From: Vagococcus allomyrinae
GTDB lineage: Bacteria > Bacillota > Bacilli > Lactobacillales > Vagococcaceae
Length of the DNA stretch: 64,000 nucleotides
Assembly: GCF_017829975.1 (NCBI RefSeq)
Contig: NZ_JAEEGA010000013.1
Coordinates: forward strand, 1-64,000
Direction of reading: 5' to 3'
Each line of letters starts with the position of its first letter. Position 1 is the first letter of the stretch. Both the position numbers and the translations under genes were made by a program. The notes under the pieces are model-generated. The model saw only the letters and a program-made list of their open reading frames with translations. It made no database searches and was not told the DNA's origin. Of this stretch, positions 1 to 9,490 are shown one piece after another.

Positions 1-122
1 AATAACCGTAGGAACTGCGGGGATAGCTTGGTAAATAAAAGACACCGCTGATAGTAAAGAAATACGCTATCAAGTATGCTTTTTTCCCAAGAATCTTGTG
101 ACTTTAGTCATGAGAGGTTCAA
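1..122 (+). mobile_element. Right end of an IS200/IS605 element (omega-RNA/RE segment), copy 1
   Basis: These 122 bases are identical to 51600-51721, the segment just downstream of the tnpB gene of the complete element near 50-51.7 kb. They contain the RE hairpin around GACTTTAGTC and end in GAGGTTCAA. The rest of this copy lies outside the window. In this family the tnpB 3' end plus RE is the omega-RNA scaffold and the bases after the junction act as the guide. The identity is seen directly; the function is family knowledge. Confidence 0.85.
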
Positions 123-399
123 ATTGGAAATGCAGAGAAAAGCTGACTATCACAATTTAAGAAGGAGTGAAAGAGAAATGGTTGAACAAATGCAAAAACA
201 ACAAGACATTCTAAAGGCGCAACTTTCCAGTAGTCGGCATGATGGGATAAAAGAAGGGATTGCACAAGGCCAAAAGCAAGAACGCACAGCTATTGCGAAG
301 GGATTATTGATTAAAGGGTATGAATTGAAAGAGATTCAGGAGCTAACCAAGCTTACTTTAGAAGAACTAGCGGTGCTTCAAAAGGAACTAACGGAGTAA
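123..399 (+). pseudogene. Rpn/PD-(D/E)XK nuclease-transposase family protein, C-terminal fragment
   Basis: The open frame entering from the IS end reads a charged, coiled-coil-like segment (RRSEREMVEQMQKQQ), then GIKEGIAQGQKQERTAIAKG and LLIKGYELKEIQELTKLTLEE. The GxxxGxxxGxxQER pattern followed by a 'kG.s.eeI..lTgLs.eei..l' tail is typical of Rpn-family recombination-promoting nucleases. The N-terminal nuclease domain is missing. An apparent ATG at 76 lies within the IS right end, so it is not the native start. The IS insertion probably split this gene; the other half, if any, is outside the window. Confidence 0.7.
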
Positions 400-465
400 C
401 GTTAAGAGCCAGATAGTATTTTAAGCAACACGTCTTCAGTTTTAGAAATCTGATAACTGAAAAAT

Positions 466-547
466 TAGACTATAGAGAAAGTTATATACTTTCCTATAGT
501 CTAAAAAAAACAGCACAATTCTTGTTTGGGGAATTGTGTTGTTTTTC
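466..547 (+). terminator. Tandem hairpins downstream of the Rpn fragment
   Basis: A first hairpin pairs AGACTATAG with CTATAGTCT around 468-502. A second pairs ACAGCACAATTC (510-521) with GAATTGTGTTGT (531-542) and is followed by a T run, giving a plausible plus-strand intrinsic terminator. Confidence 0.7.
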
Positions 548-772
548 TATGTTATGATGGCTTTCAAAAGAATTTTGAGAGAGACGCTGCTGAAGATAGA
601 AAAGCCGTAAAAAGCTTAAGAATATATATGCAATAATAACTAAAAATTTAGAATTTTAATTCGTAAAGGTGCATTGTTTTGGCGTCAGTCGTGCAATACA
701 AGAGAAGAGCTCCCCAGTATTAAAAAACACTGGATGAGCTCCTATAACTTTTGTTATTTAAAAAAAAAGATA
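548..772. other. Intergenic stretch with a hairpin ahead of the RNA promoter
   Basis: I see no gene here. A hairpin pairs GAGCTCcCCAGT (707-718) with ACTGGatGAGCTC (729-741). An A-rich tract at 758-770 sits directly upstream of the -35 at 773 and could act as an UP element. The second copy of this locus (36.1 kb) has a different-sequence hairpin at the equivalent place and the same A-rich tract, so the arrangement is conserved although the hairpin sequence is not. Confidence 0.5.
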
Positions 773-801
773 TTGACACCGCTTTCCGTAACTTATACAA
801 T
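773..801 (+). promoter_or_regulatory. Strong sigma-A promoter of structured RNA copy 1
   Basis: TTGACA (773-778), 17 bp spacer, TACAAT (796-801), with an A-tract upstream. The same -35, spacer length and -10 occur at 36159-36187. Transcription should start near 808. Confidence 0.8.
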
Positions 802-807
802 GACGAT

Positions 808-1116
808 GAAGTCATAACTACGACAATTAAATAAACTTTATGGCACTCCGTTTTGGGACTGGACATCACAAAACGGAGTCTCGGTTAAACAGCAGTCACT
901 GTAAAATCAAGTTGCCAATAGCTAGCAGTAAACCACTAGCTTTGTTTATTGTACCTAACTTAAGCGTTTTTTTCTAGGACTTTTTTTGTGTTTTATAGAA
1001 AGAAGCAGAGGCTTATTTTTGTATCGATAAAAGAGGTGTAAGCTGCTAGAGAGTGAGAACGCTCTATTTACTATTGTAAAACGGCATTAGACAGTGAGTC
1101 TGATGCCGTTTTTTTT
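808..1116 (+). ncRNA. Candidate structured noncoding RNA, about 310 nt, copy 1
   Basis: No credible reading frame lies between the promoter and an intrinsic terminator (AAAACGGCAT 1078-1087, ATGCCGTTTT 1103-1112, then T6). The segment aligns nearly end to end with 36194-36495. Visible helices: ACTCCGTTTTG/CAAAACGGAGT; ACAG/CTGT, whose loop differs between copies while the stem is kept; AGCTAG/CTAGCT; and a GCTTAT/GTAAGC pairing. I do not recognise a known class: there is no T-box, riboswitch or 6S signature that I can see. It lies 320 bp upstream of arcA in the same direction. It could be a free sRNA or the attenuated leader of the arc operon. Confidence 0.65.
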
Positions 1117-1437
1117 GTGTTGCCACTAGTTATGTCGTAGCTGAACTTCGTGTTGTGAGCATGCTGAGAGCGTCGTGGTGACTACTTTTCGCGAAAGTAA
1201 GCGATGATTTTTCAGTTTTGCCTAGTTGAATAAGGCCTTATTGGATATGTTTGTTACGTTATTTTTTAGACGGCAGAATGAGAAGCTCCAAATTCGTTAT
1301 CAAACTTTCTTAATCAGAACAGGCAGGAAATTTCCCAGCAGACAAAGCTGCCTGATTCTTTCATTAATTTGCGAGAGAAGCGGTTAAAAATGATTGTTGA
1401 AAGTTCCCACTGAAAGAAAATACAGGAGGTAAACTTA
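1117..1437 (+). promoter_or_regulatory. Second conserved leader segment between the RNA and arcA
   Basis: The resemblance to the 36 kb locus continues past the first terminator. Shared pieces are the TACTTTTCGCGAAAGTA hairpin (near 1182), a TAAGGCCTTA palindrome, and a later hairpin CAGGCAG (1320-1326)/CTGCCTG (1348-1354) followed by a T-rich stretch. The order of parts (RNA, terminator, hairpins, second terminator-like hairpin, gene) suggests a long leader with two possible termination points. ACAGGAGGTAAACTTA upstream of 1438 is the arcA ribosome binding site. Confidence 0.45.
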
Positions 1438-2646
1438 ATGAGTAAGCCAATTAATGTTTATTCAGAGATCGGCCCCTTGAAAACAGTTGTCGTACATCGT
1501 CCAGGTAAAGAGCTGGAAAATTTGATGCCAGACCATTTGGACAGATTACTGTTTGATGATATTCCTTTTTTAGCCGACGCACAGAAAGAACATGACCAGT
1601 TTAAAGAGGTCTTAGAAGAAAAGGGGATTGAGGTTCTTTATTTGGAGGATTTAGCGACGGAAGCACTGACAGATAACCTTATCAAAGAAGCGTTTATCGA
1701 CGAGTACTTAAGTGAAGCTAATATTGAAACCATTGAAGAAACAAATGAAATTCGTCAATTGCTAGAAAAATTACCAACTAATCGGGAGTTAATCGACAAA
1801 ACGATCGAAGGCGTTCGCCGAGAAGAACTGACATCACTGGCAGGGGTTAAGTTTGAGAATGACTATCCCTTTGCCATTGACCCGATGCCCAATTTATATT
1901 TTACTCGAGACCCATTTGCGACGATTGGCAGTGGCGTGTCAATCAATCGCATGTACGCGACAACCAGGCGACGAGAAACCATTTATGGCAACTATATTTT
2001 TACGTACCACCCTCGCTTTAAAGAAGATGTCCCGATGCTATACGGGCGTGATCAAGCAACGAGTATTGAAGGTGGCGATATTTTGGTCTTATCAAAAGAA
2101 GTCCTAGCCATTGGCATCTCCCAACGGACCGACTTGGAATCAATTAAAAGATTGTCCCGAACTATTTTTGCAAGTGATCAAGGATTCAACCGTGTGTTAG
2201 GGATTGACATTGGTAAAGAACGAAAATTTATGCATTTAGACACGGTCTTCACGATGATCGATCATGATAAATTTACAATTCACCCAGAGATTGAAACCAA
2301 CCTTAAAGTCTACACTATCACGCAAGCTGGCGATGATATTAGCGTGACAGAAGAACGTGAGAGTCTTGAAAATCTTCTTGCCAGCTATTTGAAATTGGAC
2401 AATGTTCAGTTAATTCCTTGCGCTGGGGGTAACATCACAGATGCTGCCAGAGAACAATGGAATGACGGCACTAACACATTGACCATCGCCCCAGGTGAAG
2501 TGGTTGTATACAATCGCAACACGGTGACCAATAAAAAACTAAGAGAAGCTGGCATCAAGGTTCACGAAATACCAGGAAGTGAACTCGTGCGTGGTCGTGG
2601 CGGCCCTCGCTGTATGAGTATGCCGATTTATCGAGAAGAAATTTAA
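1438..2646 (+). CDS. arcA: Arginine deiminase
   Basis: Converts L-arginine to citrulline and ammonia, the first step of the cytoplasmic arginine deiminase pathway. The 402-residue protein is slightly short for ArcA (about 405-410). Family motifs are present in order: [10 protein letters not shown] near residue 22, [18 protein letters not shown] near 155, EGGDILVLS near 212, [10 protein letters not shown] near 267, CAGGN near 329, and [12 protein letters not shown] near the C-terminus, where the Cys is the catalytic nucleophile. The start follows an ideal AGGAGG. It heads arcA-arcB-arcC-arcD-like and is preceded by the structured RNA locus at 773-1354. No ArgR operator was recognised with confidence. 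Confidence 0.97.
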   Translation: MSKPINVYSEIGPLKTVVVHRPGKELENLMPDHLDRLLFDDIPFLADAQKEHDQFKEVLEEKGIEVLYLEDLATEALTDNLIKEAFIDEYLSEANIETIEETNEIRQLLEKLPTNRELIDKTIEGVRREELTSLAGVKFENDYPFAIDPMPNLYFTRDPFATIGSGVSINRMYATTRRRETIYGNYIFTYHPRFKEDVPMLYGRDQATSIEGGDILVLSKEVLAIGISQRTDLESIKRLSRTIFASDQGFNRVLGIDIGKERKFMHLDTVFTMIDHDKFTIHPEIETNLKVYTITQAGDDISVTEERESLENLLASYLKLDNVQLIPCAGGNITDAAREQWNDGTNTLTIAPGEVVVYNRNTVTNKKLREAGIKVHEIPGSELVRGRGGPRCMSMPIYREEI

Positions 2647-2669
2647 AAAAATAGAAAGAGGTCGAGACA

Positions 2670-3692
2670 ATGACAAAAGGAGTATTTCAAGGTAGAAGTT
2701 TTTTGGCGGAAAAAGAGTTCAGTCAAGAGGAACTTAATTACTTAATCGATTTTTCCCTTCATTTAAAAAAATTGAAAAAAGCCGGCATCCCTCACCGTTA
2801 TTTAGAAGGTCAAAATATCGCCTTGCTGTTTGAAAAAAATTCTACTAGAACCCGCTCAGCTTTTACGGTGGCGGCTATTGAATTAGGTGCCCATCCAGAG
2901 TTTTTAGGTCAACAAGATATCCAATTAGGGAAAAAAGAATCGGTGGAAGATACGGCCATTGTCCTAGGTAGTATGTTTGACGGCATTGAATTTCGTGGTT
3001 TTAGTCAACAAGTGGTGGAAGAATTAGCTCAATATGCCGGTGTGCCCGTTTGGAATGGCTTAACTGATCAGTGGCACCCCACTCAAATGATTGCAGATTT
3101 TATGACAATCAAAGAGAATTTTAACCGCTTAAAGGGGATTACCCTGGTTTATGTAGGGGATGGCCGGAATAACGTGGCCAACAGTTTATTAGTGACGGGG
3201 GCAATCCTAGGCGTTAACGTTACGATTTGTACACCTAAGGGGCTATTTCCGAGAAAGAACATCGTTGACTTAGCCAAAGAATATGCCGAAAATTCTGGGA
3301 GCAAAATCCTAATTACAGATGATGTGGCGGCGGGTGTCAAGGAGGCCAATGTGCTTTACACAGATGTTTGGGTGTCCATGGGCGAAGAAGACAAGTTTAA
3401 AGAAAGAATCAACTTGTTGACCCCTTATCAAATAAATATGGAGATGATTAAGCTCACTGGCAATCAAGAAGGAGAGTTGATCGTGCTACACTGCTTACCA
3501 GCTTTTCATGATACCAAAACAGAATATGGCGAAATGGTTGAAAAAGTATACGGATTAACAGAAATGGAAATCACTGATGAAGTGTTCCGCAGCCAGTATG
3601 GCCGACACTTTGAGGAAGCGGAAAACCGCATGCACTCAATTAAAGCGATTATGGCCGCAACTCTAGGGAACTTATTTATTCCCCGAGTTTAG
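2670..3692 (+). CDS. arcB: Ornithine carbamoyltransferase, catabolic
   Basis: Phosphorolyses citrulline to ornithine and carbamoyl phosphate. The 340 residues carry the carbamoyl-phosphate loop STRTRSAF (near 58-65), [12 protein letters not shown], the [11 protein letters not shown] motif, and the ornithine-loop HCLPAFHD (near 270). Length and motifs fit ArcB. Putrescine carbamoyltransferase is the main alternative, but the arcA and arcC neighbours favour ArcB. It lies 23 bp downstream of arcA with AAAGAGG as ribosome binding site. Confidence 0.94.
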   Translation: MTKGVFQGRSFLAEKEFSQEELNYLIDFSLHLKKLKKAGIPHRYLEGQNIALLFEKNSTRTRSAFTVAAIELGAHPEFLGQQDIQLGKKESVEDTAIVLGSMFDGIEFRGFSQQVVEELAQYAGVPVWNGLTDQWHPTQMIADFMTIKENFNRLKGITLVYVGDGRNNVANSLLVTGAILGVNVTICTPKGLFPRKNIVDLAKEYAENSGSKILITDDVAAGVKEANVLYTDVWVSMGEEDKFKERINLLTPYQINMEMIKLTGNQEGELIVLHCLPAFHDTKTEYGEMVEKVYGLTEMEITDEVFRSQYGRHFEEAENRMHSIKAIMAATLGNLFIPRV

Positions 3693-3710
3693 CTAGGAAC
3701 GAACATGGTG

Positions 3711-3751
3711 GCAAAAGTAGTCTGCCTGATCGCTTAGGTGGCTACTTTTGC
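3711..3751 (+). promoter_or_regulatory. Intercistronic hairpin between arcB and arcC
   Basis: A perfect 10 bp stem, GCAAAAGTAG (3711-3720) with CTACTTTTGC (3742-3751), has no T run. It is probably an mRNA processing or stability structure rather than a full terminator. Confidence 0.55.
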
Positions 3752-3772
3752 ATTACTTGAAAGGAGTGTCAT

Positions 3773-4711
3773 ATGAAAAATAAACGAATTGTCGTTGCCT
3801 TAGGTGGCAATGCCATTTTATCGAAAGATGCCAGTGCCGAAGCGCAACAAGCGGCGCTTGCTAAAACAGCCAAGCACTTAGTGACATTAATCAAACAAGG
3901 AAATCAGTTAATCATCACTCATGGCAATGGCCCTCAAGTCGGCAACCTGTTAATTCAGCAACAAGAAGGGGCGACGGAGAGCAATCCGGCCATGCCATTG
4001 GATACCTGCGTAGCCATGACCCAAGGGAGCTTGGGCTACTGGTTGCAAAATGCCTTACTTAAAGAATTGGAAAATGAAGGCATCGATCAACCGGTTGCCA
4101 CGGTGTTGACCCAAGTCATTGTGAGTGAAGACGACCCAGCATTTGACCATCCAGCCAAACCAATTGGTCCCTTCTTTTCTGAAAGCGAAGCGAAGCTAAT
4201 GATGGTTGAAACCGATAGTGTTTATCGAGAAGACGCTGGCCGTGGCTGGCGCAAGGTTGTCCCTAGTCCGAAACCGCTGACGATTCAAGAACATCAGGTG
4301 ATTAACACCCTGATTGAAAACAATATTATTACCATTGCTGGTGGCGGTGGAGGCGTTCCAATCTTGGCTGAGAGTTATCGGGGAGTAGAAGCGGTAATTG
4401 ACAAAGACCTTGCCTCAGAAAAGATTGCGGAATTGGTTGCAGCGGACATGTTTATTATTTTAACTAGTGTGACCCATGTAGCCATTAATTATGGGCAATC
4501 AAATCAAATTGATTTAGGCCGAGTGACGGTGGCCAATCTTGATGAATATATCAAAGACAAGCAATTTTCGCCAGGGAGCATGTTGCCTAAGGTCGAGGCG
4601 ATGATTGAATTTGTTAAGGCGTGTGATGGAGGGCAAGGAATTATTACCTCCTTAGAAAACATTGGGAACCTTGATAACGGGCTAAGTGGAACCTTTATCA
4701 CGTTAGATTAA
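3773..4711 (+). CDS. arcC: Carbamate kinase
   Basis: Transfers phosphate from carbamoyl phosphate to ADP, giving the ATP of the pathway plus ammonia and CO2. The 312-residue amino-acid-kinase-fold protein starts with [15 protein letters not shown] and contains [12 protein letters not shown] near residue 50, AGGGGGVPI near 190 and [11 protein letters not shown] near 210, all family hallmarks. The C-terminus [10 protein letters not shown] is typical. Ribosome binding site GAAAGGAG precedes the ATG. Third gene of the arc operon. Confidence 0.96.
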   Translation: MKNKRIVVALGGNAILSKDASAEAQQAALAKTAKHLVTLIKQGNQLIITHGNGPQVGNLLIQQQEGATESNPAMPLDTCVAMTQGSLGYWLQNALLKELENEGIDQPVATVLTQVIVSEDDPAFDHPAKPIGPFFSESEAKLMMVETDSVYREDAGRGWRKVVPSPKPLTIQEHQVINTLIENNIITIAGGGGGVPILAESYRGVEAVIDKDLASEKIAELVAADMFIILTSVTHVAINYGQSNQIDLGRVTVANLDEYIKDKQFSPGSMLPKVEAMIEFVKACDGGQGIITSLENIGNLDNGLSGTFITLD

Positions 4712-4766
4712 GAGGTTGTTGGACAAAGAAAAGCAGAGTATGAGTAAAATCATAGGAGAATCGAAT

Positions 4767-6221
4767 ATGAAGAAAGAAAAAAACAAGAAAAAAAGCATCA
4801 CGTCTTTTAGTATTCTTTTTATTATTTTAATTGCGTTAACGATCGTCTCATGGTTACTTGCAGGACAAACCTTTACCCCCACCATTCCGCCAGGCGGGAC
4901 AGAGCTTGTCGACCGTGTGGTTGGGGCGAGACTTTCTGACTTAGTGATGTCGCCGTTTAATGGCTTCCGAGATGCGATTGATATTTGTGTGTTTATCTTA
5001 GTACTTGGAGGTTTTTTAAACATTGTCACTAAAACGGGGGCTTTAGAAGCAGGGATTCAGACGATTGTCAAAAAATTAAAAGGGAATGAGTTAACGATCA
5101 TTCCAATTTTGATGATCTTGTTTTCAATTGGTGGTTCGACTTATGGTATGGCGGAAGAAACCATTCCTTTTTATGCCTTGTTAGGGGTTGCCATGGTGGC
5201 GGCTGGTTTTGATAGCCTAGTATCGGTTGCGACAATTATGTTAGGGGCTGGTGTAGGGGTGATCGGTTCAACCGTTAATCCTTTTGCCACGGGAGTTGCT
5301 ATGGATGCGTTAAAGGGAATCGATGTAGAGCCCAATACAGGGGTTATTTTAGGCTTAGGTTTTGTTGTTTGGTTAGCCAACTTGGCTGTGGCGATTTATG
5401 TTGTCATGAGGTATGCTAAAAAAGTCAAGAGAGATAAAGGCTCGACAATTTTATCCCTTCAAGAACAAGCAGAGATGGAAAAATCCTTTGCTCAAGATCA
5501 AGACCATACCATTGAATTTACTAAAAAACATAAAGTCATTTTGAGTATGTTCGCTTTTTGCTTCGTCATCATGATCGTGTCATTAATTCCATGGAATTCT
5601 TTTAACATTCATCTTTTTGATGGGTGGACGGGGATTTTAACGGGTGAAAACTTTGGTGATTGGTATTTTGGGGACCTGGCTATGTGGTTCTTCATTTTAT
5701 CAGTCATTATCGCCTTAGTTCATGGCTTCTCTGAAGGGGAAATTGTCACTCAATTCATTGATGGGGCAAAGGATATTTTGTCAGTTGTGCTGATCATTGT
5801 GGTTGCTAGGGGAGTCTCAGTGTTAATGTCTGTAACCAACTTGGACATTTTTATCTTGGATAAATCGGCTAATGCCTTGCAAGGGTTATCCCCCTTCTTA
5901 TTTGTAATTGGGTCTTTTGCGCTGTATCTCTTTTTATCCTTTCTCATCCCATCGACATCAGGTTTGGCTTATGTGTCAATCCCCGTTATGGGAGGCCTTG
6001 CTCATAGTATTGGGCTGAGTGCAGATGTGATGATCATCATCTTTTGTGCGGCCTGCGGTTTAGTTAATTTAATTACCCCAACTTCCGGAGTGGTGATGGG
6101 TGGTTTAGAAATTGGGAAAGTATCTTATGGGACCTGGACTAAATTTATCGTCAAGCCAATCGCTGTTTTAGGGCTTGTGAACTTAGTCATTTTAGCGGTT
6201 GCCATGCTCATTATGACATAA
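4767..6221 (+). CDS. YfcC-family membrane permease in the arc operon (ArcD-like role)
   Basis: A 484-residue polytopic protein with about 11-12 hydrophobic spans, including GGSTYGMAEETIPFYALL (near 117-134), LGAGVGVIGSTVNPFAT and SFLIPSTSGLAYVSIPVMGG. These are characteristic of the YfcC/C4-dicarboxylate-uptake-C superfamily, which replaces classical ArcD in several lactic acid bacteria. The likely job is arginine uptake or arginine/ornithine exchange, inferred from position as the last arc gene. I chose ATG 4767 because it follows AGGAG at 4754-4758. An upstream ATG would have no ribosome binding site. Confidence 0.85.
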   Translation: MKKEKNKKKSITSFSILFIILIALTIVSWLLAGQTFTPTIPPGGTELVDRVVGARLSDLVMSPFNGFRDAIDICVFILVLGGFLNIVTKTGALEAGIQTIVKKLKGNELTIIPILMILFSIGGSTYGMAEETIPFYALLGVAMVAAGFDSLVSVATIMLGAGVGVIGSTVNPFATGVAMDALKGIDVEPNTGVILGLGFVVWLANLAVAIYVVMRYAKKVKRDKGSTILSLQEQAEMEKSFAQDQDHTIEFTKKHKVILSMFAFCFVIMIVSLIPWNSFNIHLFDGWTGILTGENFGDWYFGDLAMWFFILSVIIALVHGFSEGEIVTQFIDGAKDILSVVLIIVVARGVSVLMSVTNLDIFILDKSANALQGLSPFLFVIGSFALYLFLSFLIPSTSGLAYVSIPVMGGLAHSIGLSADVMIIIFCAACGLVNLITPTSGVVMGGLEIGKVSYGTWTKFIVKPIAVLGLVNLVILAVAMLIMT

Positions 6222-6234
6222 AATAAAAACGGAT

Positions 6235-6283
6235 AAAGGCTTCTACTGCGGCGTGAGATAAAGCTGTGGTGGAAGCCTTTTTT
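6235..6283 (+). terminator. Intrinsic terminator of the arc operon
   Basis: AAAGGCTTC (6235-6243) pairs with GAAGCCTTT (6272-6280), extended by ACT/GTG, and runs into T6. Confidence 0.85.
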
Positions 6284-6699
6284 GCTTTCTAGGGAAGGAT
6301 AACCCCTTTTCTATATCGTAGTTTGGATCCAGCATCACGAGGCAGGCCTAGGCTAAGTTTCGACCTTAACTCTTTTGCGATTTTTCTTTCAGGGTTGACT
6401 TCGAAGTCCCTTGCTAAAGCAATAAGAACAACGGCAACGTCTTGTTCAGCTTTTCCTATTATGAGGATTCAATAGTTTATTAAGAGGAAAGGTGAGTCGG
6501 GATTGTTGTTGCGATAGGCGTCGGTCTTTTTGTTGAGTAATGGTGAATAAGTTGGATATAAGGGGATTTTAAAGGCGAAGGAGGGCTAACAGTAAGGATG
6601 TAATTCTTTTTGCTTAATGAATGAAGCTCCTATTTAGCGCAGGTGGTATAATCAGGTTTGAGTCTTGTGAAGTCGATTAGACAGTTGAATGATAGTGTT
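6284..6699. other. Noncoding stretch, nothing recognised
   Basis: About 400 bp with no supported reading frame. The last 60 bp weakly resemble the downstream half of the tandem repeat units that follow, suggesting a decayed partial unit. Confidence 0.4.
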
Positions 6700-7665
6700 A
6701 TTTTATCTCTTGCTTTATTTGTTGGTCATGTCCGGAATCAGTTGACGTTCAGTCGGCCATCGCTAAATGATGGGAAATACTGTTGCAAATACGTTTTCGA
6801 GCTTTTTCGTAAGTGCTTTTAGAAGCGGAAGCAACGTCAACAGTAGCGATACAAATTTATTTTATTCGTCAATAAATTTGTTATTTAGAGCAATTGGGGG
6901 ATTCAGGATTGCTTCCTTTGAAGTAGCCCTAGTAATCAGTCGTGGTTGTTATGCTATCCCTTGCTTTATTTGGTGGTCATGTCCGGAATCAGTTGACGTT
7001 CGATCAGCCATCGACAAATGGCTAAATGGGTTGGTATAACCGTATTTTAACCCTTTTTTCTAGAGTCGTTTAGGAGCAGGTGGAACGTCAACAGTAGCGA
7101 TACATTTTTATTAGATAAAGGCTAAAAATTGTTATTTGAAACAACTGATTGTGTCTCGTGTGAAGTGGCTAAGATACTCTGCTGCTATTCTTATTAAGCA
7201 AAATGTTATGCTAACCCTAGCTTTATTTGATGGTCATGTCTGGAATCAGTTGACGTTCAATCGGTCATCAATAAATGGCTGAATGGGTTGATATAACTGT
7301 GTTTTAACCCTTTTTTCTAGGGCCTTTTAGAAGCGGAAGCAACGTCAACAGTAGCGATACATTTTTATTAGCTAAATGCTTATAATTGTTATTTGAAACA
7401 ATTGAGTGTATCTCGTGTGAAATGGCTAAGATACTCTGTTGCTATTCTTATTAAGCAAAACGTTATGCTAACCCTAGCTTTATTTGATGGTCATGTCTGG
7501 AATCAGTTGACGTTTGATCAGCCATCGGTAAATGGCTAAAAGGATTGATATAACCGCATTTCTAAGCTTTTTTATAGGGTCTTTTAGAAGCGAGAGCAAC
7601 GTCAACAGTAGCGATACAATTTTTGGGTGCCAATGAACAAAATAGTTATTTAACTCAATTGGAAG
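6700..7665 (+). repeat. Four tandem 251-257 bp noncoding repeats with conserved dyads
   Basis: The landmark GGTCATGTC begins at 6724, 6975, 7232 and 7489, giving periods of 251, 257 and 257 bp. Each unit has GTTGACGTT on its left and AACGTCAAC about 95 bp later, a 9 bp inverted repeat, followed by the constant AGTAGCGATAC. Units 2-4 also carry a small inner hairpin (AGCCAT/ATGGCT in unit 2). Units 2 and 3 have GGGTT...AACCC followed by T6. Divergence between units is spread over unpaired regions. Reading frames across the array do not keep phase with the period and have no ribosome binding sites. It may be a tandem sRNA family. Confidence 0.75.
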
Positions 7666-7686
7666 GCGTATTAGGACTGGTTTCAA

Positions 7687-7962
7687 AGTAACCTCGGACC
7701 TCTTGTTAATGAGGCGTCCCCAACTTTAAAAAATGATTCGAAAGATGTTCCCTTTGAGTGATACTCTATTCTTAACATAATGGTCTGATGTTGTCAAAGG
7801 GCCTAAGTCACCCGTTTTCGTTGTGTGACTTTTCATGAAAATTACGCAAGGAGCTAGAATCGTTGAAATGACGGGGATTTGAAAAAGAGGCGAAATTCAG
7901 TTTCTTAAAAATAGCCGAAAAAAGGGTCAGTTAGGGCTTTAAAAAAAAAGAACAAAAAATGA
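7687..7962. other. Intergenic stretch without recognised gene
   Basis: Sequence between the repeat array and the bglA terminator. No reading frame with a ribosome binding site is seen on either strand. Confidence 0.4.
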
Positions 7963-8009
7963 GAAAAAAAGGCTGTCACAACCTTCATTAATTAAAGGTT
8001 GTGACAGCC
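7963..8009 (-). terminator. Intrinsic terminator of the bglP-bglA operon
   Basis: GGCTGTCACAACCTT (7971-7985) pairs perfectly with AAGGTTGTGACAGCC (7995-8009). On the minus strand the stem is followed by T7. Confidence 0.92.
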
Positions 8010-8040
8010 CTATCTTTATCTCGATGAATCGTATATCGCC

Positions 8041-9468
<1,428 letters not shown>

Positions 9469-9490
9469 CTACTCCTTTTCTTATAGGTAC

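Noticed and set aside
808-1354. T-box or known riboswitch upstream of arcA
   Set aside because: No T-box GGTGGTACCGCG-type sequence or specifier arrangement, and no riboswitch core that I recognise. An internal promoter and terminator point to an independent RNA or new leader class.
6767-7039. 90-codon reading frame inside the tandem repeats
   Set aside because: No ribosome binding site, composition unlike a protein, and the frame does not carry through the neighbouring units.
6700-7665. Tandem array considered as CRISPR or as a coding repeat protein
   Set aside because: The period is 251-257 bp with similarity across the whole unit, not repeat-spacer. Frames are interrupted and lack ribosome binding sites.
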